Below, piece by piece: positions 37,301 through 48,600 of a DNA stretch of 64,000 nt. The notes under the pieces were generated by a model. The model was not told the DNA's origin. It searched no databases and saw nothing but the letters and a program-made list of their open reading frames with translations. A program made the position numbers and the translations under genes. The DNA comes from Monarcha castaneiventris obscurior (taxonomy: Eukaryota; Chordata; Aves; Passeriformes; Monarchidae), in the NCBI GenBank assembly GCA_026261815.1, contig JAMPIT010000575.1, positions 38,541,501 to 38,605,500 on the forward strand, given 5' to 3'. Numbering within the stretch: position 1 is the stretch's first letter; the number at the start of each line of letters is the position of its first letter.

Positions 37301-38519
37301 CTGAAAGCTGTGAAGTCATACAGGAGGGGATAACCTGCCTGAGTCAGCTCTCAGCTTATGTCCCAGCCTGGTGCCAGCGAGCACTGCACATCCATTGAAG
37401 GTGCAGTCGAAGAGGTTGTGGTTTTTTTTCCCCAGATGCTGGATGAGATTTCCCAAGGTCATTTTGTGACAGTTGATCATCCTTGTTGTTTCAAAGCTGG
37501 GCGGGAATTGGGAACCAGACTGCCATGAATACCTTCATGTACCAATCCATAACAGATATGCAGGATAGGTGTAAGGCATAAAGAAGATTTGATACTGCTG
37601 ATACACTGAGAAAAGGCAAGCAGCACCTCCCCTCTTTAGTCTCATCCTGTCCCTGCTTTCTTCTTGTTATTCTAAAACCTGCATTCAGACCTGAATTTTG
37701 GTTTGGCTGAGTCTTCCTTTTCTTTTGCTCCCAGCAGTTGTGTCACATCCAGGTCCTGCTTTCCTGCACAGCACATTCAAAAGGCTGCATTGTCTTCAGC
37801 CTGCACAGCCAAAATGCAACCAAACTCTCTCCCACTCACTTTCCTGACTGCTGGCTCTTCCTTGCTGGCTTGGCCAATGACCCCTTTGGTCTTTCTCAGG
37901 TGTCATTCAAAATTCAGCTGTTGGCACCATTTTCCAGCACCCCCTCAGTCTGAGCAAAATAACTCCCACATCCCATTTGTGAAAACATCTTTGAAGCAAA
38001 CAGAGACACATGTTCAATTGTTGCTTTTTTTTTATCCTTCCCACATTGCTGGGCATTTGAGTGCTAAAACTTGAGCAGCAAGTAATATTATACCTGGAAA
38101 TGTCTCATCAGCCACTGAGGATTTTTGAATGATGATGCCCTAAGCAAAGCCAGTCTAGTTCAGCAGAGCCTTGGTGAGGAGCAGCTCAGCACCAGAGCAG
38201 AGGGGGGAGCACGAGAATGTAACTGTCCTCTAGTAAAATACACAAAGAAAAGTATAGAAACATGGGGGATACATACAAAAACAGTGTGAACGTCCCTTTT
38301 CCAACCATCTGGTGCCCTCTGAGGCTGCTCTTGTTTCACTCTTGTTTGCTTAGCACAGAATGGCTCATGGAAGAGGAGAAAACGGAGAATGGAGAAACAC
38401 CCCATGGAGATGGGTGCAGGCCTGATGTTGGGACAAAGCACTGTCCTGTGCCCCAGGCGAGACCCTAAAGCACCATTACTGATGTCCCTCATCCATTTAG
38501 TCAGTCCCAAAACTTCCCA
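34311..38519. other. noncoding sequence, includes a weak LTR or exon-like segment
   Basis: No gene is established. The stretch contains the open, protein-like minus-strand segment around 35814-36125, listed separately. The rest is unique and unremarkable. Confidence 0.5.
35814..36125 (-). other. open segment of uncertain nature (possible LTR U5 or orphan exon)
   Basis: On the minus strand about 100 codons are free of stops, with no good ATG. The conceptual sequence has a balanced, soluble-protein-like composition but no family I recognise. The open stretch begins after a pyrimidine-rich CCTCTCCGTGCACAG that could act as a splice acceptor. An AATAAA (plus-strand complement at 36073-36078) lies in the same stretch, followed by G- and T-rich words. 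That arrangement would also fit the R-U5 part of a solo LTR. Neither reading is secure and chance remains possible. Confidence 0.2.
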
Positions 38520-38555
38520 GCACACAGATTCCAAAGGAGACTGGAATCTGTGTGC
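38520..38555. repeat. perfect inverted repeat, 14-bp arms, 8-nt loop
   Basis: GCACACAGATTCCA (38520-38533) pairs exactly with TGGAATCTGTGTGC (38542-38555) around AAGGAGAC. A perfect 14-bp stem with so short a loop is not expected by chance in 64 kb. No ORF or known repeat explains it. Confidence 0.93.
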
Positions 38556-40672
38556 ATCCCTCAGCTTCCCCCAGTTTGTCAATGGGCAGCTTGGGCACGC
38601 TGGGGTGTGGGTGGAAACCTACAGCCTCAAACCTGTGCTTCCCACCTCCAAGGTCAATGTCTCAAATCCCAGTCCAGAAGCACAGGGATGGGGTCCAACC
38701 CCAGGCCAACAATGAAGGTGGGATCCAGCCTCTTCAGCCTGACCCTTCTGGGAGAATGGCTCAGGAAGGAAGCTGCAAGAACCAAGGACAAAGGGTGTGT
38801 GTGGCTGAAGCACACCTAGAGGTTCAGGTTTTGCAGAGGACTCAGGCAATGTATAATTTGATGGTCTTAATGAGATTCAAAATTCCTTGATGCTCAGCTG
38901 AGGTGAATCCCACATTTGAAAAAAATCCATGTGCAGGTGCATAAGATAATTTGTATTTTCTCTTACTATCTGATCTTTCATACTAGAACACTGAAGAATA
39001 CAGACTACACATCAGGTTGGCCATTGTCTGCTGGAGAAGAATTAGAAATCCAGAAAAGTCCATCTAGCCCCTGCTTTTCCAAACACAAAGCTTAGGTGCA
39101 AGCCTTGGATAAGATCTGTGATTGCCATCAGTTGGCACAATTCTATTTACTCGAGGTTATATCACCAGAGGGTGACACCTCATGAGGCCATGAACTCTAT
39201 ACACAAGAGCATGGAATGATCCTCCTACTCATTGCAGGGCCCACCCAAACCCACTACAAGGCAGTGACTCTCTCCAACACACCTGTAGAAATATGAGGAA
39301 GAGGAAAACCAAAACAAACCCTGCAAAGGCACAGCACCATTAGCCCTAAGACACAATCCAGGTACCATTTTCCTGCAGTGCCAGGGCTATCAATGCTTAG
39401 TACCCAAAGATTTACATAGGGGTGAGAGTTGAGCCCTCTTCTCCTTCCCCTCCCTGATGGTGAGGTGGCTCTCCTGGGCCTTTAGTAAACCTGCTCCCTC
39501 GTGAGAAGAGGGTCATCATGATGGAGGTATAGTGAGGCGATGGGCAAACACATCTTCCCATCATGATCAGAGCCCTCTGAAGTTCCATGAACAGTTTTAA
39601 TTTTAAGAGTTTTGCTTTGCATTCTGCATTTGGCTCAGCTATTGTGTTCATAAAGTAATTACTGTATTATCTCACCCTTGGCTTTCAGCCTTGTGTTATC
39701 ATGCTGAGCAAGTCTTTGGGAACATCTTTAGCAGGATAACTGTTTATAGCTTTGCTAGAGCTGGAGCACTCTGTGGGACCTCATTTCTCTACTCTGAGAC
39801 CATCTCTTACTTTTATGCTCATTGCTGTAGAGCCGGAAAGAGTCTCTTATGGTGATTTCTTTAGAGGGAGGGGGGAGAAAGTGCACACTGGCTGGAAACT
39901 GAAGGAAAAAAAAACATGAGAAGGATGGATGCAAAAGACAAAGTAGTGCCCAGATTCTTGTAGGAACATGGAGCCACGCAATTACAGTCTGGCCAGAAGG
40001 AAGGTAGCATGTACATATATAAAATCATTACAGCATTTTAATTATGTTTACTGCTTTTTAGGACACACTGTACTGGTTTGCAAAACTTGGCTTTCCCATC
40101 TCAGATCTCTCACTCTCTCTTTGTTAAAAAACATCTCTACAACCCGCCTTTTTGTGCTCATTTGGGAAAGGCTGCCAGGCTGTCTGTTTGCTTTGCCCAC
40201 TGCTTCCCAGAGGGACCTCAGTACTGGCTCCTGCCCCAGTATGATGTTGGAATTACATCTCCAGTAGACGGTAGCATCCCACGAGCCTGCCAGACAGGAT
40301 TTTGCAATGGAGAATAACTTCTGTCTCCTGATCACCTCACATTCTAGGACAGTTTTCCTGGTTACCAGCAGTATCACATAGCAGTCATCCTTCACTTAAA
40401 CAGCAGTGGGAGCATGCTGTCAAAACCAGGCAGGCACCTGTGATCAAAATGCAGCCCTCGCTCATAAATCAGAGCTGCATGCTGACCACACATGAAAGCG
40501 TGCTCCAGGATCCTGACTGGCTGCCTGGCTCATGAGAAGATGGCATTTCAAGGTGTGGTCGTTAATCTATGAACCTTGGAATGGCACAAGAGGTGACATC
40601 TCCCCTGCCACCTTGCTGCAGCTTTGACAAACAAGGGCATGTGAGTGAGCACTACATTACCACACACGTAAT
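38556..40672. other. unique noncoding sequence
   Basis: No gene could be supported. ATCATGATGG (39515-39524) is matched in reverse complement by CCATCATGAT (39558-39567), with a 33-nt spacer. This is a weak inverted repeat because its core is itself palindromic. Confidence 0.5.
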
Positions 40673-40737
40673 CTTGTCCTGCCTCCCCCCTGGGAAATAC
40701 CCCTGGCACATATTTCCCAGGGGGAGGGCAGGACAAG
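40673..40737. repeat. long near-perfect hairpin, 27-nt arms, 11-nt loop
   Basis: The left arm (40673-40699) begins CTTGTCCTGCCTCCCCCCTG and the right arm (40711-40737) ends GGGGAGGGCAGGACAAG. Aligned as reverse complements, 25 of 27 positions pair, and the two mismatches are adjacent in the G/C-run. The loop is CCCCTGGCACA. The total of 65 nt is in the size range of a pre-miRNA or a miniature inverted-repeat transposon remnant. It is not a microRNA I recognise. No target-site duplication is evident at the edges. Confidence 0.95.
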
Positions 40738-42060
40738 TTAAATTTGATGCCGACCCTATCCCTTCTCTCAGCCCACATCTGGGATTTGTAGGGCACTTTG
40801 CAAAGCATTTCTTTTTCAAGCTTTGCATGTGCACAGATCTCCTAACAGCTGTGATGGCTATTTTGCTTTCTGCAGGTTTTGATTACAAATACTTTAAAAA
40901 CAAAGGAAATAAAGTGGTTGAGGTTTTCTGTCAGGTAGCCAGGAAACACAAGTTATTCCAAATATACTAGCAAATTCAGAATAAATAAATGGCAACCAAT
41001 AGTTGAGTGTAAGTTGGGCATTTCCTTATCAGTTGTGCCTTTGTAGCATTATTGTCAGTGATAATATTGATATCCTCCTACACAGCAGGATTTTTCTGAC
41101 AGTGTTCCTGGGTTTTGTAACAATAAAAAAACAACTTGGATCCTAATCTCAGAAGCACAGATGAACTTTTATCTGGGCTTTGCTTTGACATTACAGTGCA
41201 GGTCACAGGGTGTCCCCAGCATCATTTCTGCAACTATATCAGCCTATAGGCATTTCTTCATTGATCAGAGGGAAAAATGCAGTTTGGTAGGGACTGTGGG
41301 AGATATTCTGGCCTCACCTGAGGCAGGGCTAGCTTCAGAACATGGACTGTACTGTGCTCATGTGTCAACCACTGAGATGCTTTAGCTGGGCTCCAAGGAA
41401 GAAGTCACCAGTGTTTAAGAGGATCCCAACAGAATACAAAATCTTGTCCTGAGTTCCCTACTCGATGAGGAGACAGGCTGATGAGGAGGGAGCTGGGACT
41501 GGGGATAGATCTCTGTTTGCCCTTTGTGTAGAAGTCATTCAAGGTAAATGCTTATGGCAGCATTAAAGCTTTAAGCACCCAAGTGATGTCTAGAGCTGAT
41601 GTAGGCACCCCAGTATACAGATGTATAACCATGTCCCTTACCCATACATGAGAGGGAGATGCTAAAGTTCAGCAGCTCCAGATGGGAGTTGACACATTGA
41701 ACAAAGATACGGGCAAGCAGCACTGATGAGTAGTGGGTCGCTTCTGAAATCTCACCTTTCTCTGGGCTCTGATTTGTTGATGAGGCTGAGCACCTTCATT
41801 TCCATTAGTCCCTCTGAGAGTGTTTTTTCACAGCATGGGTTACAAAGCACACCCAGGAAGCAAGAGATGTAAATTCTAGAATGCCTGGGGGTTTTGAACC
41901 CACAGCTCCCACATCATACAGCACACTCTGCTGGGGAGAGGCGACCCACAATGCTGGGACCAGACCAGGATTAAATAAGAAGGAACCCAAGAATGCAGAC
42001 AGCAGTGGATTGGAGAGAGGTGGGATTTCTCAGGAAGGGAGAGTCCAGGAACTATTTCTC
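40738..42060. other. unique noncoding sequence
   Basis: No gene is recognised. At 41890-41900 the minus strand reads GGTTCAAAACC, a weak match to a Pol III B box. The preceding minus-strand sequence folds poorly as a tRNA and has no clear A box, so I do not call a tRNA or SINE. Confidence 0.45.
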
Positions 42061-42066
42061 AGTGGG

Positions 42067-42336
42067 TATAAAAGAGCCTGTGCATAAGCAGTGCCTGGGA
42101 GCTGGATGAAGGACAGTCACGGTGCTCTGCCTGCTGTCACACTGCCTGCAGAGAGCTCTGCTGCTGGGAAGTGAGCAAGTGAGCAGCTCCTCCTGGCACC
42201 TGCTCCACCTTGCCCAGAGATGGCTGGAAGTTTCTGCCCCGTGCTGCCTTCTGCTCTGTACACACAGCCCTGCAGACAGGCTCTGTGTGACTGCACATAG
42301 ATAGTGGGGTATTTTTGGGACACTGCAGTAAATAAA
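42067..42336 (+). promoter_or_regulatory. TATA box followed by AATAAA 260 bp downstream (promoter or LTR candidate)
   Basis: TATAAAAG at 42067-42074 is a full TATA consensus. AATAAA lies at about 42331-42336. Between them the sequence is GC-richer than its surroundings. The first ATG (42106) opens only a 22-codon frame. The pair of signals could belong to a solo LTR or a very short transcription unit. I saw no matching TG...CA ends or target duplications. Confidence 0.25.
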
Positions 42337-43720
42337 GCAAGTCAAAATTATCCTACCCCTCAAAAACAAGTAGGCAAGCACAAAAGGTTTAGGTGAGTGC
42401 TAACAGGACAGCTGGTGAGCAAGCATTGAAACGTGCTGACAGACACAGAGAATTTATCTGAAACACGTGCAGTGAGAGCATCCCCATCCTAGAGCAAGCT
42501 GGGTCACCCTTCATGGTACGGTCACTTGTAACAAGCTGCTATGGGTGGTTTTTTACAAAGCCTAGCAGAACAATAGGTTACCTGCAGCAAAGGCTTGCAT
42601 GGCTCTGTGATACCATCTGTAACACGTGTAACACATTTAACATGCCCATCCGTGTTTATAACAGACAATAATCATCAGATAAGCTTCTATAAACTACAAG
42701 TGCACAGGGCCCTAGCATGTCTCAGAGCAGACTAACGTGGAGTGCCATCATCAATTTAAGTCATGTTCACACTTCTCATGTGTGTTATCTGTGCTACAGA
42801 TCAGGTCTTCAGGGCTTCAGTCCTCACAAGGCAAAAGAAATGTCTAATTTTCCAAGGTTTTAAAGATTTTATAAAGGGTCACCTTGGCTTCTCTATGGAG
42901 ACTGTATCCCATTATTTCTGAGTCTGTTTTGAATTACTTTTCTTGTACTGTAGGGAGGAAACTCTCACAAAATAAAAAGGGCTTTCTATAAAATGTCTCT
43001 GCAGTGAAATACAGGTGCATTTATTGATAACGTTGTTATAGCCTTGATAGTTTAAGGACCTAGACAAGACATGTTTTATAGACAGAAGCTATACTTTTTT
43101 ATTGAGTCAGCTTTCTGGTCTTTACGTCTTTTTCTGCAGTTGGAAGAGGGGATCAGTTCACAGGCAGGCACACAAGCCTTTCTCCAGGTCCCCATTTGCT
43201 TTGCTCCTCTGGTCAGGACACATGCCAGGGCATGCTGCCAGGAGCCTGGGTGCATGCTGCAGTCATGTCTACAGCACAGCATTGCTTTTCACCCACACCT
43301 GCTCAGCAGCCTCACAAGGAACAGTCCTGTGTTTTAAAAAAGGATGTGGCAGAGGGTTTCCACCAAACTGTACCTTGACAGTAGGGGACAGGCCAGCTGG
43401 GGTCCAAGGGTGATGGTGAGGGACAGGGCAGTGCCCTCCCCAGCATAGCACTGTCCTGCAGCCCCAGGCCAGAAGAGCACAGCAAGGATGGGGATGGGGA
43501 CTAGATGGGCACAGCCCAGCAGTGTCTGTCCCCAGCTGCACGCTGCTGGTGGAAACACAACCACAGCTTCCTGATGCTCTGGCAGCCCAGAGAGCATTGG
43601 CCCCTGCCTGAACTGGACTGCCCCAGCTCAGCTGTCCCAGCACACACCAGCAGCATCCAGCACTGCCCAGAGCCCAAAAGGGCCTTGTGTTAGTGTTATT
43701 CTGTAGCACAGCAGCAGCAA

Positions 43721-43746
43721 GTAGCTCACCTATATATGTGAGCTAC
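43721..43746. repeat. perfect inverted repeat, 9-bp arms, 8-nt loop
   Basis: GTAGCTCAC (43721-43729) pairs with GTGAGCTAC (43738-43746) around CTATATAT. The flanks contain CAGCAGCAGCAA and GTAGCAGC, giving weak further symmetry. Confidence 0.85.
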
Positions 43747-44602
43747 AGCAAAACAGTAGCAGCATTTCATTTAGGTGGATGAGAAGATGTGCAAATGCTG
43801 TCCTGCTTCTGGGCTTGCTGGTTTTGGCTATAGAGAGAGGCAGCCATTCACCACATTTACCACCCTGGAGAGAAGGGCAAGTCAAAAATAAGTGTCAGGT
43901 GTTGTTTGAAGTACCTTCATTGTGCACATGGTGTGGTTAGAGTGGCCTCAGCCCACACTGGGTGCTACTGCAGCAGCAAGCTCAGCATTGTCCCGGAACC
44001 TCAACCAGCATCTCCTAGCCGGGACAGATGGGCTATGCCGAGCATGTCTGCACCCCTATAAGCCACAGCTTCCACATAGCCCAGGTCACAGCTGTCATAA
44101 TGTGGAGATCAAAGCTGAAAAAGCTCAAGAAGCGCTTCCAATGGTTCACAGATAAACCACTCTCAGAGAGGATTAAGGGAGACAATTGTAACTTGTATTA
44201 TATGAGCCAGGAGCTGACTTGGTTTGAAAAAGTTTGTCAGTGGGTAACTTCCCACCACAGACTGCTGTCAGCTTGTGTAATGCTGAGTCTGATCATGCAG
44301 AGGTGCCTTGACAGGTCTGTGCAATGTTATTTTTCAACTCATTACTCAATGTTGCAGCTGAATCCATCAAACCAAAGGTGATTTTACTGCCTTTTGGATA
44401 AGCAAGTCAGTGTTTATTCAAAAGACAGACTCTTCAGTACAGCTGCTATCAGCCTTTTCACTGAGTCAGGCTCAAAAATGAAATGTTTCTTCTCAGCAGA
44501 TTGGAAAGGGCAGAGTCAGTATTTCCCCTGAGGATCTCAGGAGAGCTCAGCTCCAGGAGGTTGCTTCATTATGGTACTGCAAACAGATTCCAAGGCACGC
44601 AT

Positions 44603-44643
44603 GTCTGTGTGTGTGTGCGTGCCTGTATGCCCACACACACAGG
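44603..44643. repeat. interrupted TG then CA microsatellite
   Basis: CTGTGTGTGTGTGCGTGCC is followed by CACACACACAG about 10 bp later, so the two halves are also roughly inverted relative to each other. Confidence 0.85.
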
Positions 44644-46558
44644 TCAGAGTTTGCTCTTATCCTTCCAGTACACGTGCTAAACAAAATGAGTATTTAGGGA
44701 ACAATTCTTCTACACTTTCTGAAAATTTCAGTGTCGACATACAAAGATACTAGCAAGTTGAAATACCCACCTGTTGTCACTTCTTCATTACCTATAGTGT
44801 TAAGTGTTCTCTTTTCCAGGCCGTCAGAAGTAGCATTAATAGCAATCTCTTGCCTTGTGGGCCAAGCTGGGGCAGGCTTTTGTTGTATTAGTTAGTAAGA
44901 AAATGCCTTGAATAGTTGATGATCTAAAACAAAATAAGAATGAAAAGTCCCCTGTTTTCCAGATGTTCGGCTGCGGTTTAGACACACAGAAAATGAAATC
45001 CTATCTGTGCTGAAGTCAGTGCTGAAGCCTCAGTAGAACTGCAGGTTTTATCCCAGCTGCTGAAACAAAACATGAAAAAATGTTAAGGACCTGGACACTT
45101 ATATCCTTAAAAAAGCTCGACAGAAATCTGCACAGAGGCCGGCATTGAACATGTTTCTTGGGTCCCATATTTGTATACTTAAACCCTGAATACCTTTTAG
45201 TTGCAAACTCTTAATGCTAAAAACTATGAGGGGCAATAAAAGACTGCCCATGACATTGGGCTGAGCTATGAAATGAAAAAAGCTCAGTTGCTGGTTCTTT
45301 GATAAACTGTTCTAAGCAAGTGACAAATGCCTGGTCTTTACAAAGGAGAGCAGGACCTCATGCTGTGCTGTGATGAAATGTTTGCAAGCCCTGGGCCATT
45401 CCTCTGCTTTCAATACCCTTGTCCATCAATCCTTCGCCTTCAGAGTGCTGTAGCTGGTGCCATCTCTCTCCTGTCTCCACATGGCTGCAGGATAGATGTT
45501 TGTGCAGGAGTCAGTCACTTCAGCTTCCTAGAGTTGATGTAGAAGGATAGGCGCTTCTGAAGCACAGCACATCTCATCCAGAGGCTGGCAGTGAAAGTGA
45601 GGGGATCGCGTGATAGCGAGATGGAAAAGTGTAAGGCTTAGAGATTGAAATGCAATAGAAGAGGGACAGGATGAAGACCCAGGGAAAGGAACTGGCCAAG
45701 CCATGACAAGACACACAGGGCACCAGCTGGACCACTTCCAGCTCCTGTTCTCTCCTCATGAAGAGAGCTGTATAAACTCACACATACAGTAACGAATGCT
45801 CCTTCATATAAGCCAGCTGCAAATGTCTTGCCTGCATTGGATTGTTTTTTGAGGTCTGTTTTAAAGGAAGGCTGTATGTGAGAGGGGATGATTGGATATG
45901 GTTTGACCTTTCACCAGAGTCCAGCCCCAACACAAACTGGGAGGGCTGCCTTTTGATGACTCTCTAATTGTTTTCAGGAGACATAATGAGGCAAAACCTA
46001 TCAGCAATAAAAAAACAGAAAGGCAGATGTGAAGGTACTTGCCAGCTGGACTAGGGAGAGGCAGCTGTTGGTTATAAAATGGCTGCTTTGGGTCTTCGTC
46101 TTGCCAAATTTGGAGAGAAATCATAGGGAGAAAATAGTCTTGTACTTCAAAAAGTGAAGTAGAAAGTGCACTCAGATTATGATCTCATTTAAAGTGTTTT
46201 CTGCAACTTTACAACGGAAGTATGCTGCCTACAAGTGGAAAGGTAAAATTAAACTCTTCTCCAAAATTGTTCATGGTTGCTGGTTCTTTGGTTGCATTAA
46301 GTTCAACATTGATAACACAGATAAAACCATCACAGTCCAACAAGAAGATTATTGTTTACCTCCAGCCTATTCTCAATCAATCTCTTCAGTTTCCCAAACA
46401 TGAGACTGGACTCCCAGCTGTAAGATCTGCTACAGGCTGATGCCCTCACTAAAAACCCAAAATGCATTTTATTCTCCCAAAAAGTCAAAAAAATCCAGTT
46501 CAAGTCCTACTACATAACATGCCAAAGCCACAAATAATATCCTGTTCCCCAAATTAAA

Positions 46559-46581
46559 ACAACAACAACAACAAACAACAA
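46559..46581. repeat. (AAC)n microsatellite, interrupted
   Basis: About seven AAC/CAA units are present, broken once by an extra A. It is low-complexity DNA only. Confidence 0.9.
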
Positions 46582-46944
46582 GCAAATGATTGAGCAGGAT
46601 GATTTCATTTTTTGTATGAGGGTCACTGCTGAAGAAAATTTTTATCAGCAATCTGTAGTATCCTAAATGACTTTTCACCACTCCAGTCCATAATTTTTTA
46701 TTGCATATGACATGCTGACTCAAGACATATCACTGTTCAACATAAAGCTTGCTCTGTCTTATTAGCTAGGCAGCCCATAGGCAAAGCATTCAGCATGATG
46801 GACACCATGTGGCACAGAAACGTTCCGAATGAACAGAAACATCAGGAGGTGCATTCTTCTGCTCAGAATGAGTCTTAACAACAGCTGTTCACAGTTTCAT
46901 GATAAACTTCTTCCAGTTTGGGGTAATTATAGTACCCCCTCCCC

Positions 46945-46957
46945 CACACACACACAC
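46945..46957. repeat. short (CA)n run
   Basis: This is a short CA run that follows a C-rich stretch, CCCCCTCCCCC. Confidence 0.85.
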
Positions 46958-48017
46958 CCTTGTCGTGCTGTTATCTGTTGATGTCTAATCAGAAGCCGAG
47001 AGGAGTGATCTTAACACAGTTTGTCTTCAAATAATATATTTGTCTTAAAACATATGTTTGGTGGGAGCATGTATTAAATTAAGGCCAATGTGAACTAGTT
47101 ATAGATTTTTTTGAAGGAAAAAAAGTACTCACGTTATCTGCAGATCGGCCACAGTCAACCAAATCAAAATCTGACAGAAGTCATAATGCCACATTCATGT
47201 TATAAAAGATGATACCAAATATGGACAATTTCTTTTGCTCTTGGACAGAAAAAAAGTTTAAAACCTCTGTGCTATGAAATCTGCATTAAGGCTTTTGAAT
47301 AGCATGTATTCCAGTAGAAGAGAATTCTTTGCAATTAAGTCTTAGTAAAAAACAGCTCAACCTCCACCACCATCAGCTCGTGGACTCTCCATTAGTGTGA
47401 ACCTAAAAAGGTCACAGCAGTGAAGGCACTTTTGCTCTAGGGGCTGCTACCTGTTACCTCATTATACACAAGCCAAAGTACACTTGATGACTCAGTGCAG
47501 ACTTTAATGAGAAATATGCTGTTCATTTTTTGTCACCCTCTACAATGTTATTAATTCTTCTGTCCTCACAGCGGTTCAGTAATATACATATGGATTTGAG
47601 ATATGTGCGCTGAATGTGAAAGCAGCATTGTTTTCACATGGAGTACAGTTGTGGGGATATTTAAACAAGAACAGGCTGCTCCAAACAGAAAACATACTGA
47701 AAGAATCAGCTCTAAAACCAATATGAGACAGAAAATCGTATCTTAATATAAAGAGACATTGTTTATAATTTGTATGGCTAAAAAGAGAATGGAGAGCAAC
47801 ATCTGTGTCCTCTTTGCTAATTTTGTTTTACAAATGCACTCCAGCAGCACACACCACAACAGGGTCTTGTGGAATAAGAACTGGTGCAGATTAAAAGAAG
47901 AATAGATAAACACTCTTCTATAATTGCAAGGTAGAAAGAAGGTAAAGGGTTAAGTTCTTCCCTATAATTATCCCCAATCTTTCTGTCATTCCAACAAAGC
48001 TATTTATTGCTGATATA

Positions 48018-48044
48018 TTTTCCTGTGTTATTTACACAGGAAAA
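48018..48044. repeat. perfect inverted repeat, 11-bp arms, 5-nt loop
   Basis: TTTTCCTGTGT (48018-48028) pairs exactly with ACACAGGAAAA (48034-48044) around TATTT. A run of 12 A begins inside the right arm (48041-48052), so the outermost pairs are low-complexity. Confidence 0.88.
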
Positions 48045-48119
48045 AAAAAAAAGAGATTAAGGCATCAGATATTGTGAGAGACTAGATTGCTAATGGTTAA
48101 TGGCTCAAACAATCAGCAG

Positions 48120-48600
48120 GGACCACGGAGGTGCAGAGGGGTGCACACCCGCCACGAGAGGCTACAGCGGGGTGTTAAAAAAGATAAGGGAAGAGGCTGA
48201 TAAGAGGCAAATCCTGCAAAGTTAGGTAGTGCTTTTTATCATGCTGAAGTCCTTACACAAGTGGCTCAGCTGTGAAAACTCCCCTCTGGAGAAGTACCAG
48301 GACATTCATCCCTTCTGGTGGGCCATAGCTGACTCAACTACATGTAAGAGACAGCTGTGGTGTCATAGGAGGTGTCAAAGACTCCTGAAGTGTCCCGTGA
48401 TCCACAGTATCACATCACCCAGTGTAAAACTCCTTAGGGGAGGTAGTTGGGCATCCCCACTGAGCCTGGACATAGTATAAACCCACCAGACTTCGTGTTT
48501 TGTGGGTTTACCCCACCCCTGATGGATCAAAACTGTAACCATCACTTCAACCAATGCAGTCTGGTCGTGTGATACACGGGTGGTGACTATGTACCTTTCC
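48120..48600. other. CpG-retaining unique block, weak LTR resemblance
   Basis: The block starts with a CpG-bearing, purine-rich part (48120-48180). It contains ATAGTATAAACCC at 48472-48484, resembling a TATA box, and a 9-bp inverted repeat TAAACCCAC / GTGGGTTTA (48478-48486 and 48502-48510, 15-nt loop) on top of it. No internal open frame is convincing. Solo LTR is possible, but I could not define ends or target duplications. Confidence 0.2.

Larger units (their letters stand above)
42337..48017. other. noncoding sequence with minor simple repeats
   Basis: No gene could be supported. The stretch contains the hairpin at 43721-43746, TG/CA and AAC microsatellites, and a possible fragment of the same ancient repeat class as 32790-32935 at about 44993-45030 (GAAATCCTATCTGTGCTGAA followed by GTCAGTG). 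An open frame at 44028-44381 (117 codons, start not ATG) looks moderately protein-like at its lysine-rich beginning, but matches nothing I know. Confidence 0.45.

Noticed and set aside
41881..41960. tRNA or tRNA-derived SINE on the minus strand, from a GGTTCAAAACC B-box-like word
   Set aside because: No convincing A box, no cloverleaf, and the B-box match is imperfect and sits in a small chance palindrome.
44028..44381. 117-codon frame with a lysine-rich start as a transposase or retroviral fragment
   Set aside because: No catalytic or structural motif could be identified, the start is not ATG, and there are no element ends.
48120..48145. CTCF site in a CCACGGAGGTGCAG-like word
   Set aside because: The spacing of the core is wrong by one base compared with the CTCF consensus.
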